The notes below the pieces were generated by a model that did no database searches, was not told where the DNA came from, and saw only the letters and a list, made by a program, of their open reading frames with translations. This document shows positions 35,610-43,300 of a stretch of 64,000 bases of DNA, one piece after another; position 1 is the stretch's first letter; every line of letters begins with the position of its first letter. The translations under genes were made by a program, and so were the position numbers. The DNA comes from RGIG6353 sp045653035. Lineage in GTDB: Bacteria > Bacillota > Clostridia > Oscillospirales > SIG627. The stretch is taken from positions 62,001 through 126,000 of the forward strand of contig JAZOLO010000016.1 in NCBI GenBank assembly GCA_045653035.1, written 5' to 3'.

Positions 35610-35995
35610 TTCTTCTCCTTAAATATAATATTTACGTTGTCTTTTTTTATAGTAAGGGGGTCGGTGAGGATTTTACATTCTTCTATATTTTTCATAATTT
35701 CAAATAATGGTAAAAAACGTGAGGACGGCAGAACGTTTTCGGTGAAAACAAGCCCCTCGTACTCCACTTCACAGCCCTTTTCTCCTATTTTGATACTGTA
35801 TCCTTTGGGAGAGTATGGTGAAAAGGTCATTTCTTTTCCATCATAGGAAAGCACACCTTCAAAGTCACTCTCATTATCAGAAAAGACAATTTCATAGGTG
35901 AAGGGGGGAGTAAAGCTTTCTTCACGAATACTTTTCTCCGACGTGCAAGAGCAAAAGAGAACAATGAGAATAAAATTTAATAAAATAAACCGCAC
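35606..35995 (-). CDS. Small lipoprotein of unknown function
   Basis: A 129-aa protein with a signal peptide (hydrophobic residues 3-14) and a Cys-containing cleavage site FCSC. The mature part is beta-rich (YEIVFSDNESDFEGVLSYDGKEMTFSP). The stop overlaps the alr start by 4 bases, so the pair is coupled. Many clostridial genomes have a small lipoprotein next to alr or acpS-type genes; the role is unknown. Confidence 0.65.
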   Translation of the reverse strand: MRFILLNFILIVLFCSCTSEKSIREESFTPPFTYEIVFSDNESDFEGVLSYDGKEMTFSPYSPKGYSIKIGEKGCEVEYEGLVFTENVLPSSRFLPLFEIMKNIEECKILTDPLTIKKDNVNIIFKEKK

Positions 35996-36030
35996 AAAGA
36001 ATCAACTCCTTTGTATAGTCTATTATTTCT

Positions 36031-36573
36031 TTATTTTTTTATTACTGTTGCTTTATTATAATAATGAAGCATTTTAAGTGCTCTTTCGTCGGCATTGAAT
36101 ACAAGTGCTTCTCTGTCGCCGTTATCGTTTTTGTAGATAGCACAGTAAACGTCATCATCGGAAGGGGAAGAGGCACAAAAGGTTACCTTTAAGCCGTCGA
36201 GCTTTGCATCTGCATAAGGGAGGATAGTTTCGGCTGAGGGAACCTTGAATTCCACAATCCGACGTCTCTTTTTGCCTGCGTAAATTATATCCATGGTCAT
36301 ATCACCCGATACTATAAGATATTCGTATTCAATCTTTGTATAGCTCCACAAAACTTTACAAACGTAGCCGATAAGAAGGAGTGCTACGGCACCTATCTGC
36401 GGAATCTTCACGGGACCGAACATTAGAAAACCGAGAATGCCGAAAAGAATGAGTCCCACAAGTATTATAGACACTCTCTGAATAATGATTTTAGAGTCAG
36501 CCTTTTTGGCTACAAGATATTCGGTATAGTTAAAGGCATAATCGCTTGATGATTTGATATGTGTATTGTTCAT
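36031..36573 (-). CDS. DUF6106-like membrane protein
   Basis: A 180-aa protein with two hydrophobic spans (about 32-50 and 58-76: IILVGLILFGILGFLMFG and IGAVALLLIGYVCKVLW) followed by a soluble beta-rich domain beginning IEYEYLIVSGDMTMDIIYAGKKRRRI. This arrangement is that of a family of unknown function common in Clostridia. It has its own promoter (36678-36706) and a possible short upstream ORF. The ribosome site AAAGGAAAT precedes the ATG. Confidence 0.65.
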   Translation of the reverse strand: MNNTHIKSSSDYAFNYTEYLVAKKADSKIIIQRVSIILVGLILFGILGFLMFGPVKIPQIGAVALLLIGYVCKVLWSYTKIEYEYLIVSGDMTMDIIYAGKKRRRIVEFKVPSAETILPYADAKLDGLKVTFCASSPSDDDVYCAIYKNDNGDREALVFNADERALKMLHYYNKATVIKK

Positions 36574-36591
36574 TGCATTTCCTTTCTTGTT

Positions 36592-36654
36592 TCAATTTGT
36601 CCGAAGCGCAAATTTCAAGTCCTTGTGTTCGCTATGGAACGGTCGGATATTCAT
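36592..36654 (-). CDS. Possible 20-codon leader ORF
   Basis: ATG at 36654 has GAGGTG six bases before it and reads 20 codons to a TGA at 36592, 18 bases before the DUF6106-like start. It lies between that gene's promoter and its ribosome site, so it would be translated first. No run of control codons is seen. It could be chance. Confidence 0.3.
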   Translation of the reverse strand: MNIRPFHSEHKDLKFALRTN

Positions 36655-36677
36655 ATTTGACACCTCGTTTATAATAA

Positions 36678-36706
36678 ATAATAACACAAAATCTTAGGAT
36701 AATCAA
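36678..36706 (-). promoter_or_regulatory. Promoter of the DUF6106-like gene
   Basis: On the minus strand: TTGATT (36706-36701), 17 bases, TATTAT (36683-36678). It is divergent from the secD promoter with 14 bases between the -35 boxes. Confidence 0.6.
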
Positions 36707-36720
36707 CAGTTTTTATTATA

Positions 36721-36749
36721 TTGACTTTTTTACCTCTATGTAGTATAAT
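36721..36749 (+). promoter_or_regulatory. SigA promoter of secDF
   Basis: TTGACT (36721-36726), 17 bases, TATAAT (36744-36749). Confidence 0.8.
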
Positions 36750-36784
36750 ACGAAAAGCATATATAAATGAAAGGAAACACAAAA

Positions 36785-38050
36785 ATGGCAAAGAATGTTG
36801 TGAAACTTATTTCGGCAATCCTTGTTATAGCGATTGTCTCTTACGTTGCTCTTTGCGGTTTAGGAAGCTTTCTTCCCGGCGTTTTCGACGATGGCGCTAT
36901 AAGAAAGGGTCTTGACCTTGCAGGAGGAACACTTCTCGTTTACGAGCCCGACGTTGAGGATCTCGGAAAAGTAACCGATGCAGATATGGATACAGTTGTG
37001 TCTATTATGACAGGACGTCTTACGTCGGCAGGCTACACAGAAGCTATTGTTACACCCATGAAGGACAACAAGAGAGTCCAGATTGAAATTCCCGAGGTAA
37101 AGGACCTTGACGAAGCAAGAAATCTGCTTGGTAACATAGGTGAGCTTAGCTTTATGTCATCTGACGGTAAAATTATCATGACAGGTAGCGATATAAAGGC
37201 GGCATCTATGCAGTACGGACAGGTAAGCGATGCATCGCTCACCTCCGAATACTTCGTATCAGTAACACTTAAGACCGATGCGGTTCAGAAGTTTGCCACG
37301 GCTACAGAGGAAGCTGCAAAGCTTATAAATGAGGGCGGAAACTTTATCGCTATCCTTCTTGACAACGAGCTTGTTTCAATGCCCTACGTTCAGGAGAAGC
37401 TTACTACAGAGGACGTAGTAATTACAGGTAACTTCGACAAGGCGAGCGCAACCTACCTTGCAAGCGTTATCGCTTCAGGTCAGCTCCCCTTCTCACTCAA
37501 GGAGCTGAGAGCTGATACAGTTGGACCTACCCTTGGTGAAAAGGCACTTGAAACTGCAATTTTTGCAGGAGCTATCGGTATTCTTCTCGTTATGCTCTTT
37601 ATGATACTTTACTACAGACTTCCTGGTTTTGTTTCTGCTATCGCACTCATAGCATATATGGGAATAGTAGGTATTATTCTTGTTGTAGCAAAGGTTAACC
37701 TGTCACTTCCCGGTGTTGCAGGTATTATCCTTTCAATAGGTATGGCTGTTGACGCAAACGTTATTATCATCGAGCGTATCAAGGAAGAGCTCAGACTCGG
37801 TAAGGGCACAGTATCCGCCGTTAAGGCAGGCTTCAAGGGTGCTTTCTCCTCCATCATAGACAGTAACGTTACAACAATTATTGCATCTGCTGTGCTTTGG
37901 TACTTCGGTACAGGCACTGTTCAGGGATTTGCTATTACACTCTTCATCGGTATCGTTGTTTCAATGTTTACCGCTATCCTTGTAACACGCTTCCTTATGA
38001 ATGCAGTTGTAGGTCTTGGCATCAAAAAGCCTTGGCTCTACGGAATATAA
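36785..38050 (+). CDS. secD: Protein translocase subunit SecD
   Basis: A 421-aa integral membrane protein that with SecF uses the proton gradient to complete protein export. A first span (residues 8-27) is followed by GLDLAGGTLLVYEP, a periplasmic domain, then five spans from about 255 on with GEKALETAIFAGAIGI, the SIGMAVDANVIIIERIKEEL motif (the functional Asp of the D-A-N-V loop) and IASAVLWYFGTGTVQGFA. ATG 36785 is preferred over 36767 because AAAGGAA lies at the right distance. secF follows after 17 bases. Confidence 0.93.
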   Translation: MAKNVVKLISAILVIAIVSYVALCGLGSFLPGVFDDGAIRKGLDLAGGTLLVYEPDVEDLGKVTDADMDTVVSIMTGRLTSAGYTEAIVTPMKDNKRVQIEIPEVKDLDEARNLLGNIGELSFMSSDGKIIMTGSDIKAASMQYGQVSDASLTSEYFVSVTLKTDAVQKFATATEEAAKLINEGGNFIAILLDNELVSMPYVQEKLTTEDVVITGNFDKASATYLASVIASGQLPFSLKELRADTVGPTLGEKALETAIFAGAIGILLVMLFMILYYRLPGFVSAIALIAYMGIVGIILVVAKVNLSLPGVAGIILSIGMAVDANVIIIERIKEELRLGKGTVSAVKAGFKGAFSSIIDSNVTTIIASAVLWYFGTGTVQGFAITLFIGIVVSMFTAILVTRFLMNAVVGLGIKKPWLYGI

Positions 38051-38067
38051 GAAGGGGGGCACGTATA

Positions 38068-39129
38068 ATGAAGTTTATTACAAAAGACCAGATGAATATT
38101 ATCGGACTCCGCAAGGTATGGTTCGGTATTTCTGCAGTAGTTATTGTTGCTGCGCTCCTTGTTATGTTTATCGGCGGTTTTAACCTTGACACCGACTTTG
38201 CAGGCGGTATCACTCTCCAGTACGACCTCCACAAGACCCTCGACAAAGCAGAGCTTGACCATGTTCGTGAGCTTGTTGATGCAATCGACGGAATCACGGT
38301 AAACACCATTCAGAAGTCGGGTGACAACGCTACCTGCGTTATCATCAAGGCGGCAGACGCTACCCCCGAGGTAATGGAACAGGTTTACACAGTTCTCAAC
38401 GTAGCTTACGGTGCACCTCTTATTAAGACAGAAGATGAAGTTGAAGAGGTTGAAGAAACAGAAGAAACCGCTGAAACAACAGAGGAAACTACCGAGACAG
38501 CAGAAGAAACCGCTGAAGAAACAGAAGAAACCGAAGCTCCTGTTGAAGCAGAAAAAGAAGCTGACGTGGTTTACGGTGGAACAGTTCCTGTTGAGGTTCT
38601 TGCAGAGTCAAGAATCGGTGCATCTATTTCGGGTGAAATCAAGCGTTCTGCAATTATCGCAACTGTTATTGCGGTAATTCTCATGCTTCTCTATATCACT
38701 GTAAGATTTGAGTTCCGTTCAGCTATTGCCGCAGTTCTTTGCCTTATTCACGATATAATCATAGTAGTTGCGACCTATGCTGTATTTGGTATCCCCGTAA
38801 GCAGCAACATCATAGCCGTAATGCTTACAATACTTGGTTACTCCATAAACGCTACTATCGTGCTTTTCGACAGAGTAAGAGAAAACCGCAAGAAGATGGG
38901 CAAGACAGATTTCGGTACAATTATCAACATCTCCTCTCGTCAGTCTCTCATGCGTTCGATAAACACCACAATAACAACACTTCTTACCATCGGTATGGTT
39001 TACGCACTCGGAGTACACTCTATCAAGGAATTCGCACTTCCTCTTATTGTAGGAATTGTAGCAGGTCTTTACTCCTCAGTATTCCTTTCAGGCTCCTTCT
39101 GGTACACCCTTACCCCCAAGCGTAAGTAA
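38068..39129 (+). CDS. secF: Protein translocase subunit SecF
   Basis: A 353-aa partner of SecD. N-terminal span near residues 18-40, then DTDFAGGITLQYDL. An unusual low-complexity Glu/Thr block (about residues 125-165, repeated EETEETAE units) lies in the periplasmic region, followed by spans with GEIKRSAIIATVIAV, FDRVRENRKKM and SRQSLMRSINTTITTLLTIGMVYALG. The block makes the protein about 45 residues longer than a typical SecF. Start is ATG 38068 after GGGGGG; the open frame before it overlaps secD and is not used. Confidence 0.92.
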   Translation: MKFITKDQMNIIGLRKVWFGISAVVIVAALLVMFIGGFNLDTDFAGGITLQYDLHKTLDKAELDHVRELVDAIDGITVNTIQKSGDNATCVIIKAADATPEVMEQVYTVLNVAYGAPLIKTEDEVEEVEETEETAETTEETTETAEETAEETEETEAPVEAEKEADVVYGGTVPVEVLAESRIGASISGEIKRSAIIATVIAVILMLLYITVRFEFRSAIAAVLCLIHDIIIVVATYAVFGIPVSSNIIAVMLTILGYSINATIVLFDRVRENRKKMGKTDFGTIINISSRQSLMRSINTTITTLLTIGMVYALGVHSIKEFALPLIVGIVAGLYSSVFLSGSFWYTLTPKRK

Positions 39130-39144
39130 GTCATAAAAAGCATT

Positions 39145-39189
39145 CTCCCGCATATAATTGTTAAAATTATATGCGGGGGTTTTATTTTG
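39145..39189 (+). terminator. Terminator after secF that covers the next ribosome site
   Basis: CTCCCGCATATAATT (39145-39159) pairs with AATTATATGCGGGGG (39165-39179) around 5 bases, followed by TTTTATTTT. The only Shine-Dalgarno-like bases of the following ORF (GGGGG, 39175-39179) are inside the stem. Confidence 0.8.
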
Positions 39190-39360
39190 TCAAAAAAGCT
39201 TATAGCGGCAGTTATCTGCCTTGTTATAGTACTTCTTTCTTATATGCTGTCGGGTCACGGTGGAACTCTTCGGGAGGCTGAGGCAAAACTCATTTCAAAA
39301 ATGCTCTCATCGCCCGAGGCAGTAGCGGTATTTAATCTTGACGGGGGCGTTTTTGTTTGA
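39187..39360 (+). CDS. 57-aa single-span protein before the SpoIVFB-like protease
   Basis: A TTG-start ORF: MSKKLIAAVICLVIVLLSYM gives a basic start and one membrane span, followed by a short amphipathic helix (LREAEAKLISKMLSS) and a hydrophobic end. The stop TGA overlaps the TTG start of the protease (TTGA), the same coupling seen elsewhere in this window, which supports it as real. No family recognised. By position it might modulate the protease, as BofA or SpoIVFA do in Bacillus; that is speculation. Confidence 0.55.
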   Translation: MSKKLIAAVICLVIVLLSYMLSGHGGTLREAEAKLISKMLSSPEAVAVFNLDGGVFV

Positions 39361-39968
39361 AGATTATCATAGAGCCGTCCTTTGTAATAACAGTTTTAGT
39401 ATTTTTGCTGTCGGGGGATACGGAATACGTTTTCCTCATGCTCTTTTCCGCCATCATTCACGAATGTGGACACCTTGTAGCACTGCGGTTTTTCAAGGTG
39501 AGAGTAAAGGCACTGGTGCTTGGGCTTTTCGGGGGTACTATTGTACTCGACAAAAAGCTTATAAGCTACAAGGGTGACTTTCTCGTGGCGATATCGGGAA
39601 GCCTTGCAAACCTTGTTTTTTCACTTGTTCTTTTCTTCCTTTTGCGATACCGCTTTTCTCATCCTCTTTTCTTTTTCTTTTTGTCAAACCTGACCTATGC
39701 TGTTTTCAACCTGCTTCCTGTGTCAAACCTTGACGGAGGCATGGCACTAAGGTCACTGCTCCTTACAAAAAAAGAGCCCTACGAGGCGGAACGCACAGTA
39801 GGGCTTGTATCGCGTATTTCGCTTTTTCTCCTTGCATTTGGAGGGCTGTGGCTTGTGGGGGCTTCTGCCTTCAATATATCACTTTTCGTAATAGTGATAC
39901 TCCTTTATGCCGAAAGCACGGGAGGTCATATCATATCGGGGTACGAATTTTGCCGTAAGACCTCGTAA
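39357..39968 (+). CDS. M50 site-2 protease, SpoIVFB-like
   Basis: A 203-aa polytopic zinc protease. The active site HECGH (near residue 37) lies in a membrane helix, and the second site NLLPVSNLDGGMAL (near 122) provides the Asp ligand. Spans are visible at about 7-30, 75-100, 105-125, 150-170 and 175-195. SpoIVFB cleaves pro-SigK in the forespore membrane during sporulation; a similar role fits the other spore genes. Start TTG at 39357 overlaps the previous stop. The last 43 bases overlap the end of trmL on the other strand. Confidence 0.82.
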   Translation: MKIIIEPSFVITVLVFLLSGDTEYVFLMLFSAIIHECGHLVALRFFKVRVKALVLGLFGGTIVLDKKLISYKGDFLVAISGSLANLVFSLVLFFLLRYRFSHPLFFFFLSNLTYAVFNLLPVSNLDGGMALRSLLLTKKEPYEAERTVGLVSRISLFLLAFGGLWLVGASAFNISLFVIVILLYAESTGGHIISGYEFCRKTS

Positions 39969-40402
39969 ACGGCAACAGCCGCCGAATTTGAAAGATTGAG
40001 ACAGCGGAGAGTGTTCTTCATGGGTATTCTTACAGCACGGTCAAGATTTTCCTTGATAAGGCTTTCGGGAAGTCCTTTCGTTTCTTTGCCGAAGATAAGG
40101 TAAACGTTACCCGAATACTCCATTTCCGAAAAGTTCTTTTCACTTTTTGTTGTAAAAAAGAAAAACTCACCCTCGTTTTTCTTGAAAAAGTCTTCTAGTG
40201 AAGGATATCTGAAAATTTCAAGCTTGTCCCAGTAATCAAGTCCTGCACGGCGGAGCTTTGCACTGTCTATTTCAAAGCCAAGGGGCTCGATAAGATGAAG
40301 TCTTGCTCCCGTTACCGCACAGGTACGTGCAATATTGCCTGTATTCTGAGGAATTTCAGGCTGGTGGAGAACTATATTTATCTGTAAATTTTCGCTTTTC
40401 AT
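39926..40402 (-). CDS. trmL: tRNA (cytidine/uridine-2'-O-)-methyltransferase TrmL
   Basis: A 158-aa SPOUT methyltransferase that modifies the wobble base of tRNA-Leu. Knot motifs are visible: HQPEIPQNTGNIARTC (motif 1), LIFGKETKGLP (motif 2) and IPMKNTLRCLNLSNSAAVAVYE (motif 3, forming the AdoMet-binding knot). Normal length. Its 3' end overlaps the converging protease gene by 43 bases. No clear terminator lies between. Confidence 0.92.
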   Translation of the reverse strand: MKSENLQINIVLHQPEIPQNTGNIARTCAVTGARLHLIEPLGFEIDSAKLRRAGLDYWDKLEIFRYPSLEDFFKKNEGEFFFFTTKSEKNFSEMEYSGNVYLIFGKETKGLPESLIKENLDRAVRIPMKNTLRCLNLSNSAAVAVYEVLRQNSYPDMI

Positions 40403-40490
40403 TAGGTTTTCCTCACTGATTTTTGCTACTTTTTATATTAACACATTGTGTCTTTGTTGTAAAGGGAAAAACAAAATTTCACCCTAAAAC

Positions 40491-40537
40491 TTGACAAAAG
40501 CATATAAAACAAATATAATACTAGGTGGTATACACTA
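40491..40537 (+). promoter_or_regulatory. SigA promoter of the acyl-ligase operon with possible operator
   Basis: TTGACA (40491-40496), 17 bases, TATAAT (40514-40519). Directly after the -10, CTAGGTG...CACTAG (about 40520-40537) is an imperfect inverted repeat at the expected start point and may bind a lipid-responsive repressor. The promoter is sure; the operator is weak. Confidence 0.72.
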
Positions 40538-40550
40538 GAAAGGAGAAGCT

Positions 40551-42266
40551 ATGAAAAAAGGATACCCTACTCACGAAAGCAGAGCTATCACCGATCTTAA
40601 GCATCTTGTGAAGTCTGCGGCGGATATCTATGGAGATAAGGTTTACCTTCGCTATAAGGGTGAAGGACCCGACGAAATTGTTGACGTTACGTTTAATGAA
40701 TTTGATAAATATATAGACAGACTTGGCACAGCGTTTTATTCTATCGGTCTTGCGGGAAAGCATATTGCGGTTATAGGCGAGACCTCGAAGGAATGGATTG
40801 CCACCTATCTTGCTACCGTAAACGGCGGCGGAGTAATAGTACCTCTCGACAAGGAGCTTACCGAGGACGAAATAAAGAGCTTCCTTGAAATTTCCGATGC
40901 TTCGGCTGTTGTTTATTCCGAAAGATTTCATGAATATTTTGAAAGAATTTCGGAAGAAACGAACATTTCCTATTTCATAAGAATAGGAAAAGAGGACGGC
41001 AGAGAGAAGAAAAACGATAAGTTTTTTACCATCGACGAGCTTGTGGAAAAGGGCAAGCGTCTTTTGAGACAGGACGTTACAGACTTCCTTGACTACGAGA
41101 TAAACGTTGAGGACGATGCGGTTATTATATTTACTTCAGGCACTACAGGCACATCAAAGGGAGTTCTTCTTTCACAGAAGAATATTTCCTCTGCTATAAA
41201 CTCATCATCGGCAATGCTTGAATTCCATAAGGAGGACGTTCTATTGTCGGTCCTTCCCACTCATCACACCTACGAGATGACCTGCGGTATACTCACTCCC
41301 ATTATGGTGGGGGCTACCGTTTGTATAAACGACAGCATGAAGTATCTGTTAAAGAATTTCAAAATTTTTAAGCCCTCTGTTCTCATTCTTGTACCTCTCT
41401 TTGTAACAACCGTTTATAAGAGAATTTGGGATACGGCAAAGAAGAACAATCAGGAAAAGAAGCTAAAGCGCGGTATTGCCGTATCAGGCGTGCTTCGCCA
41501 TGCAGGAATAGACCTCCGCAAAATGCTCTTTTCACAGGTTACCGCGGCATTCGGCGGAAAGCTTAAAAAGGTAGTATGCGGCGGTGCTGCACTTGCACCC
41601 GAATACGTAAAGGGCTTCGAGGATGTTGGTATAAATCTCGTACAGGGCTACGGCATAACCGAGTGCTCACCCCTTATATCCGTATGTCCCTTCCACTGGA
41701 AGAAATATGCTTCCGTAGGACTTGCGGTATACGGCGTTGAGGTGAGAATAGATAAGGAAAATCCCGAGGATGCCGAGGGTGAAATCGTAGTCCGTGGCGA
41801 CAACATCATGAAGGGCTACTATAAAGCACCTGAGCTTACCCGAGAGGCTATTGATGAGGACGGTTGGTTCTCAACGGGTGATATAGGCTATATTGATGAG
41901 GACGGCTTCATCTATATCACAGGCAGAAAGAAGAATATTATCATTCTCGACAACGGAAAAAACGTTTACCCCGAGGAGATAGAGGAGCATATTTACAGGA
42001 TAGAGCTTGTTTCGGAATGTGTGGTTGTAGGCAAAGAAAACGCGTCGGGAGAGACCGTTATTACCGCACTTATATACCCTAATTTTGAAAAGGCTTCCGA
42101 GCTGGGGCTTCAGGACATTAACGCCATCAAGGATGAAGTAAAGCGTGAAATACAGGAACTCAATAAGAAGCTTCCGATTTTCAAACAAATCAGAGGCATT
42201 GAGATAAGGAAAACGGAGTTTGAAAAAACTACGACTAAAAAGATTAAAAGAATCAAAGGAGAATGA
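40551..42266 (+). CDS. AMP-dependent acyl-CoA or acyl-ACP synthetase
   Basis: A 571-aa adenylate-forming enzyme. The AMP/phosphate loop is IIFTSGTTGTSKGVLLSQ (near 190), VQGYGITECSPLIS is the A5 motif (near 365), YYKAPELTREAIDEDGWFSTGDIGYID the A7 motif (near 420), and GRKKNIIILDNGKNVYPEEIE the A8 hinge. It activates a fatty acid with ATP. Because an acyl carrier protein gene overlaps its stop codon (ATGA), the acceptor is likely that ACP rather than free CoA; this is inference. Confidence 0.85.
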   Translation: MKKGYPTHESRAITDLKHLVKSAADIYGDKVYLRYKGEGPDEIVDVTFNEFDKYIDRLGTAFYSIGLAGKHIAVIGETSKEWIATYLATVNGGGVIVPLDKELTEDEIKSFLEISDASAVVYSERFHEYFERISEETNISYFIRIGKEDGREKKNDKFFTIDELVEKGKRLLRQDVTDFLDYEINVEDDAVIIFTSGTTGTSKGVLLSQKNISSAINSSSAMLEFHKEDVLLSVLPTHHTYEMTCGILTPIMVGATVCINDSMKYLLKNFKIFKPSVLILVPLFVTTVYKRIWDTAKKNNQEKKLKRGIAVSGVLRHAGIDLRKMLFSQVTAAFGGKLKKVVCGGAALAPEYVKGFEDVGINLVQGYGITECSPLISVCPFHWKKYASVGLAVYGVEVRIDKENPEDAEGEIVVRGDNIMKGYYKAPELTREAIDEDGWFSTGDIGYIDEDGFIYITGRKKNIIILDNGKNVYPEEIEEHIYRIELVSECVVVGKENASGETVITALIYPNFEKASELGLQDINAIKDEVKREIQELNKKLPIFKQIRGIEIRKTEFEKTTTKKIKRIKGE

Positions 42267-42268
42267 CC

Positions 42269-42496
42269 ATGTTCGAGGAAATCAAGAACGCTCTCGTAGA
42301 GGAGCTCGACGTTGACGAGGAGCTTATAACAGCGGATGCAGAATTCGTTAACGACTTAAAACTCAATTCATTGGAGCTTGCTGACCTTGTTGTTCTTTGC
42401 GAGGACAAATATGAGGTTGAAATCGAAGAGCAGGATATTCACACTCTTATAACAGTGGGCGACCTCGTTGACTATCTTGAAAGAAAGCAGGCGTAA
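42269..42496 (+). CDS. Acyl carrier protein (dedicated)
   Basis: A 75-aa acidic four-helix protein. The phosphopantetheine serine is in LKLNSLELADLV; most ACPs have D-S-L, here N-S-L, a change next to the modified Ser. Start is the second ATG (42269), seven bases after AAAGGAG; the ATG at 42263 is too close to it. Coupled with the acyl synthetase, it probably serves a special lipid pathway rather than bulk fatty acid synthesis. Confidence 0.82.
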   Translation: MFEEIKNALVEELDVDEELITADAEFVNDLKLNSLELADLVVLCEDKYEVEIEEQDIHTLITVGDLVDYLERKQA

Positions 42497-42498
42497 AA

Positions 42499-42984
42499 AT
42501 GGCAGAAACTAAGAAGTTAACTATGAAAATAAAGGACGGCGGCGAGATAAAGCTTGAGCTTTACCCCGACGTTGCTCCTATCACCGTTGAAAACTTTGTA
42601 AAGCTTGTAACAGAGGGCTTCTACAACGGACTCACCTTCCACAGAGTTATTGCAGGCTTCATGATTCAGGGCGGTTGCCCCGAGGGAACAGGCATGGGTA
42701 ACCCAGGCTACTCTATCAAGGGCGAGTTCGCATCAAACGGCGTTCCTAACCCCTTAAAGCATGAAAGAGGAGTTATTTCAATGGCTCGTTCCATGAACCC
42801 CAACTCCGCAGGAAGCCAGTTCTTCATCATGCATGAGGACGCACCTCACCTTGACGGTCAGTATGCCGCATTCGGTAAGGTAACAGAGGGAATTGAGGAA
42901 GTAGACAGAATAGCAGGCGTCAGCACAGACTTCCGCGATAAGCCTATGACTCCCGTTATTATTGAGTCTATAACAGTAGAATAA
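42499..42984 (+). CDS. Peptidyl-prolyl cis-trans isomerase, cyclophilin type
   Basis: A 161-aa cytosolic cyclophilin (no signal peptide). Core motifs: FHRVIAGFMIQGGCPEGTGMGNPGY with the catalytic Arg (FHR), the SMARSMNPNSAGSQFFI strand and HLDGQYAAFGKV. It speeds proline isomerisation in protein folding. The ATG lies 2 bases after the ACP stop, so it is the last gene in that operon; a terminator follows. Confidence 0.92.
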   Translation: MAETKKLTMKIKDGGEIKLELYPDVAPITVENFVKLVTEGFYNGLTFHRVIAGFMIQGGCPEGTGMGNPGYSIKGEFASNGVPNPLKHERGVISMARSMNPNSAGSQFFIMHEDAPHLDGQYAAFGKVTEGIEEVDRIAGVSTDFRDKPMTPVIIESITVE

Positions 42985-42989
42985 AAATC

Positions 42990-43026
42990 AAGGCAGAAAG
43001 AATTTCCTTTCTGCCTTAAATTTTTT
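42990..43026 (+). terminator. Rho-independent terminator after the cyclophilin gene
   Basis: AAGGCAGAAAG (42990-43000) pairs perfectly with CTTTCTGCCTT (43007-43017), followed by AAATTTTTT. Confidence 0.88.
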
Positions 43027-43060
43027 CATTTTTCCTATTTTCAAAAATGGATTCTTGTGG

Positions 43061-43069
43061 TATAATACT
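43061..43069 (+). promoter_or_regulatory. Extended -10 promoter of the DUF951-prfA operon
   Basis: TGGTATAAT (TGn plus TATAAT) about 25 bases before the DUF951 start; the -35 region is poor. Confidence 0.5.
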
Positions 43070-43096
43070 ATGAATAATTATAATTAGGTGATTTAT

Positions 43097-43294
43097 ATGA
43101 TAATGCTTGTGGGAGATACCCTTGAAATGAAGAAAAAGCACCCTTGCGGAGACAGTCGATTCGAGGTTATGAGAGTGGGCAGTGACGTAAAGGTGAAGTG
43201 CCTGTCTTGCGGCAGAGAGATTACTGTTTCGAGAGTAAAGCTTGAAAAGGGAATAAAAAAGGTTTTGGCACCCACGGGTGAGGAAAGGAAATAA
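43097..43294 (+). CDS. DUF951 protein
   Basis: A 65-aa protein with the family pattern VGDTLEMKKKHPCG, VMRVGSDVKVKCLSCGRE and the basic VSRVKLEKGIKK end. Two Cys pairs (one split) suggest a zinc ribbon-like fold. DUF951 proteins are widespread in Firmicutes, often near ychF or ribosomal genes, and have no firm function. ATG 43097 is used, with AGGTGA five bases before it. It precedes prfA by 6 bases. Confidence 0.85.
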   Translation: MIMLVGDTLEMKKKHPCGDSRFEVMRVGSDVKVKCLSCGREITVSRVKLEKGIKKVLAPTGEERK

Positions 43295-43300
43295 AGACTT

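Noticed and set aside
38411..38677. Lys/Leu-rich 88-codon open frame inside secF
   Set aside because: It is the shifted frame of the Glu/Thr block of SecF.
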